Assembly (NCBI GenBank): GCA_947561715.1
Contig: OX387201.1
Location: forward strand, 15,142,001 to 15,206,000
Reading direction: 5' to 3'
From: Ascidia mentula
Lineage: Eukaryota; Chordata; Ascidiacea; Phlebobranchia; Ascidiidae
Length of the DNA stretch: 64,000 nucleotides
Shown here: piece by piece, positions 61,563 to 64,000 of the stretch
How the letters are laid out: every line of letters starts with the position of its first letter
Numbering within the stretch: the stretch's first letter is position 1
Translations under genes and position numbers: made by a program
The notes under the pieces: model-generated
Seen by the model: only the letters and a program-made list of their open reading frames with translations
Told to the model about the DNA's origin: nothing
The model's database searches: none

Positions 61563-64000
61563 TTAGGTGTTGTTTGCCGGGGGATTTTCGATTTCTTCCA
61601 ACAACATGTCCGAATTGCGTTTAGATGTTGCGTTGCGTTTAGACGAACCGCTTCCGGAGGTAACAAACTTATCCGACGTCTTCCTGCTGATATATCGTTT
61701 GGTCTCGTCAAACCTATCAGCGATAATATTGGAGTAAAGTATCGGGTTTAGGGCGCTGTTTATTGGCAGAAGGATGCAGGCGCTTGCCACGTATGCTTCT
61801 GTGGGCATCTTGACACCTGCCAAGCTCAAATAACCCATGATACAAACTGGAATCCAGCAGCAAAAATCAGTTGCGATAAGTCGGAATATTCTCCTCTGTA
61901 ACCTTGTACTGGTGTTCGAACTCTTTGAGTTTTTCATACGGTTGCTCGCCTTATAAATGTAGCAGTAAACGGCAAAGATGTAGAAGAACATTAGAAAATT
62001 GATGGTGATAATAAGGGCTGAATATTCCCAGCCTCGTTCGTCACTCGTTGCAAACAGACGAGGCAAACATACACTTGTTTCACCGTAATAACCGAATTCG
62101 CCGCGTATCGAGTTGGGAAATGCATCGGAGACAATGTGTTTTGCTTCCGACCATCTTAAAACGACCTTGTTTGAGATATTGCTGGCGAGTTGTAGCATTG
62201 TCTCTACATTTATATCCTGAGAACCAAAGAAGTAATTGGAAAACCATACGGTTGTTTGAAAGTACTCAATTTTGAACTTGATCAGTGGTAGTACTGCTAT
62301 GATCACAGCAAAACCCCATGCCAGAAACGTTGTGAGGATGGCTACGGTTTTAGATTCGATTTGGCGTCCAAGCATAGGATTGTGAACCGTAGATAACCTG
62401 AATGTTGTCATTGCGGTCATGACAAAAGCCGACGCCTCGCAGGACGTAATAGCCAGGGCGCCCAGACTCGAACAGCTCCAACTGGTTCTCCAGACGCGGT
62501 CGTGAATGCAGTACGAGCCTTTGAAGGAAACCCCAACCGACACTACGCTTAAGAGATATACACCCATAAGAAAATCAGCAACGGAGAGGTTGAGAATGAA
62601 CATGTTGTTGCATTTTGTTATGGTATTCATAGAATTTGCCTGGTACAAGATTTTTGCTGTTGTCAGGAAAACTGCAGAGTTTCCAATAATTGCCAACATG
62701 CCCATAATCCAGAAAAATGCTCTAAAAACTAAACTGGCAATCATTTCGTATCGGTTTGAAAATGTTGTAAGACATTCGTCGCTGCCATCCTGACAGTTTG
62801 TGATGCCATTCTCCACAAACTTTATATCGATGGAATATACATTGCCCGAGAAGCATTTAAATCGTCTACTGCGGCAGAGCTGAACGGCCTCGTCACTTCC
62901 ATCATTGCAGTCAAAAACTCCATCACAAACTAAACCAGAAGAGATATTTTGTTTTCGATTCGCGCATTCCATCCATTTCCCTTTGCACAGAGTAGTTGCC
63001 TCATCTGATTCGTCGTCGCAATCCACAAAACCGTCGCAAACCCTTGACAGTGCGATGTTAACGTTATTGATGTTATGAATGCAGTAAAATCGTGAAGCGT
63101 TGCAGTATTGTTCTCCTTGCAGTGCGCATTGTGGGCTGATACCATCGATCCCGAACGTTTTTTCGATCACCCCATTGCAAAAACGAACTTTGGTGTCGAT
63201 TTTGGACCGTTGCCACAGGGTCTTAATGCTTCGTACACACGAAGTTTGACAAAAGGCTGGTGGATTGGGACAATCACTACATTCGTCCTCGAACAATTTA
63301 CACTCTGGATTTCCGTCGCATTTTCTTACCATTTCGAAGCCATTCCATGTCAGGCACTGCATAAATTTATCTGCAGTTTTGCTGCAACTACAGTATTTAG
63401 TGTTATAACCAGTGCAGTCTACTTTTGGGTTGCACAAGGCCTCTGTCATGTTCACACAGCTCGCATTGCATCGTATCTGTCCGGTGGGACATGAGCCACG
63501 TATTTCGTTGCAAATTGTCATATTTTTGCAAAAGCATTCGTCCGACAAATCGTAACAGTCAGCAATGCCATCGCAAACCTGACTTGGCGAAATCATTAAA
63601 CGGCGGTCCAGGCACTGAAAGCATCTGAATTCACCTTCGACGAAACATAAATCCGATCGGTCGGCACAGTTTGGCAAGGAGTCGTAAAGATTCGCTTGCG
63701 GCAAACTACAGACAGATTTCCTGGTCGTGCCAGAGCAGCGAAATCCAAATCTTTCGCACCGTTCGTCGCTGTCATCGTTGCAGGATGATCCGACCGCACT
63801 GTTATCATCGCAGAAGTATTTGTTATCAATAAAATTTCCGTCTTGACATTGAAAGAGTTCTTTGCGTTGTTTGCCCATACCAGTGATATACCTTTTACCA
63901 CTGACGCAAACTTCTTCATCAGGCGAGCATCGGTAGTTGTATAATGTGCTGATTAAAATACCTTTTCCAGTGACGTTGTAATAAGATTGTGACTGATCAC
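61563..64000 (-). CDS. LDLa-repeat rhodopsin-like GPCR, third copy (partial, continues right)
   Basis: Same large exon as 28178-24947 at an offset of 36616. The 3' part, from within the LDLa ectodomain through all seven membrane segments to the stop at 61563, is in the window. It is open throughout, with scattered substitutions (for example E to S after GRQI and R to S in LQLA-NIS). TM7 NPILYS and the TFR variant of the DRY site are unchanged. Its 5' exons lie past 64000. Confidence 0.88.
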   Translation of the reverse strand, partial: DQSQSYYNVTGKGILISTLYNYRCSPDEEVCVSGKRYITGMGKQRKELFQCQDGNFIDNKYFCDDNSAVGSSCNDDSDERCERFGFRCSGTTRKSVCSLPQANLYDSLPNCADRSDLCFVEGEFRCFQCLDRRLMISPSQVCDGIADCYDLSDECFCKNMTICNEIRGSCPTGQIRCNASCVNMTEALCNPKVDCTGYNTKYCSCSKTADKFMQCLTWNGFEMVRKCDGNPECKLFEDECSDCPNPPAFCQTSCVRSIKTLWQRSKIDTKVRFCNGVIEKTFGIDGISPQCALQGEQYCNASRFYCIHNINNVNIALSRVCDGFVDCDDESDEATTLCKGKWMECANRKQNISSGLVCDGVFDCNDGSDEAVQLCRSRRFKCFSGNVYSIDIKFVENGITNCQDGSDECLTTFSNRYEMIASLVFRAFFWIMGMLAIIGNSAVFLTTAKILYQANSMNTITKCNNMFILNLSVADFLMGVYLLSVVSVGVSFKGSYCIHDRVWRTSWSCSSLGALAITSCEASAFVMTAMTTFRLSTVHNPMLGRQIESKTVAILTTFLAWGFAVIIAVLPLIKFKIEYFQTTVWFSNYFFGSQDINVETMLQLASNISNKVVLRWSEAKHIVSDAFPNSIRGEFGYYGETSVCLPRLFATSDERGWEYSALIITINFLMFFYIFAVYCYIYKASNRMKNSKSSNTSTRLQRRIFRLIATDFCCWIPVCIMGYLSLAGVKMPTEAYVASACILLPINSALNPILYSNIIADRFDETKRYISRKTSDKFVTSGSGSSKRNATSKRNSDMLLEEIENPPANNT

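Larger units (their letters stand above)
28365..64000. repeat. Segmental tandem duplication, unit B (enlarged)
   Basis: Second copy of the gene cluster, continuing past the window end. Compared with unit A it has a piggyBac element at 43296-46334, a 5.5-kb partial duplication of the minus-strand W/EGF gene at 46451-51905, a ~140-bp insertion at 41805-41943, and unrelated sequence with a MULE-like relic at 52962-54853 in place of 16041-18480 of unit A. Confidence 0.92.

Overview
This is animal nuclear DNA. It is AT-rich, with introns mostly of 100-500 bp, consensus splice sites, TATA-box promoters, AATAAA signals, and secreted EGF proteins, LDLa-containing GPCRs and eukaryotic transposons. The compact introns and the modular EGF and LDLa-GPCR gene content suggest a tunicate (Ciona-like). 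That is an inference, because no species-diagnostic gene is present.

The window is built from a large tandem segmental duplication. Unit A covers 1-28364 and unit B covers 28365 to beyond 64000. Each unit carries, in order: (i) the 5' exons of a minus-strand LDLa-repeat GPCR gene, with its body in the preceding unit; (ii) about 5 kb of intergenic sequence; (iii) a 24-exon minus-strand gene for a secreted protein; (iv) an intergenic stretch with transposon debris; (v) a related plus-strand gene of at least 11 exons; (vi) a repeat region with decayed exons; (vii) the large 7TM exon of the next GPCR gene. Unit B is longer because it has gained a 5.5-kb partial extra copy of gene (iii) (46451-51905), an intact piggyBac element (43296-46334) and a MULE-like relic.

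Gene (iii) encodes a signal peptide and then [W-EGF-EGF] x7 + W-EGF. 'W' is an ~88-residue domain I do not recognise, with motifs YxxC, DTF, WGF and WxQ. Every module is one symmetric phase-1 exon. The clearest novel signal is in the cysteines. Every W domain has exactly one cysteine, every EGF directly after a W has five (first one missing), and every second EGF has the normal six. This holds for all 11 distinct W-EGF pairs, so W probably supplies the missing EGF cysteine and W-EGF is one disulfide-locked module.

Duplication is nested at several scales: W-EGF-EGF triplet, 12-exon half-gene, whole gene, ~28-kb gene-cluster unit, and a recent half-gene tandem copy. The half-gene copy is almost identical to unit A over ~5 kb, then switches to the unit-B sequence. 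A secreted multidomain family co-duplicating with a polymorphism-prone LDLa-GPCR suggests a recognition or ligand-receptor locus; this is a hypothesis only. Repeat sequences around the genes carry hammerhead-ribozyme-like cores of the kind linked to Penelope-like elements, and a decayed GIY-YIG fragment of such an element lies nearby.
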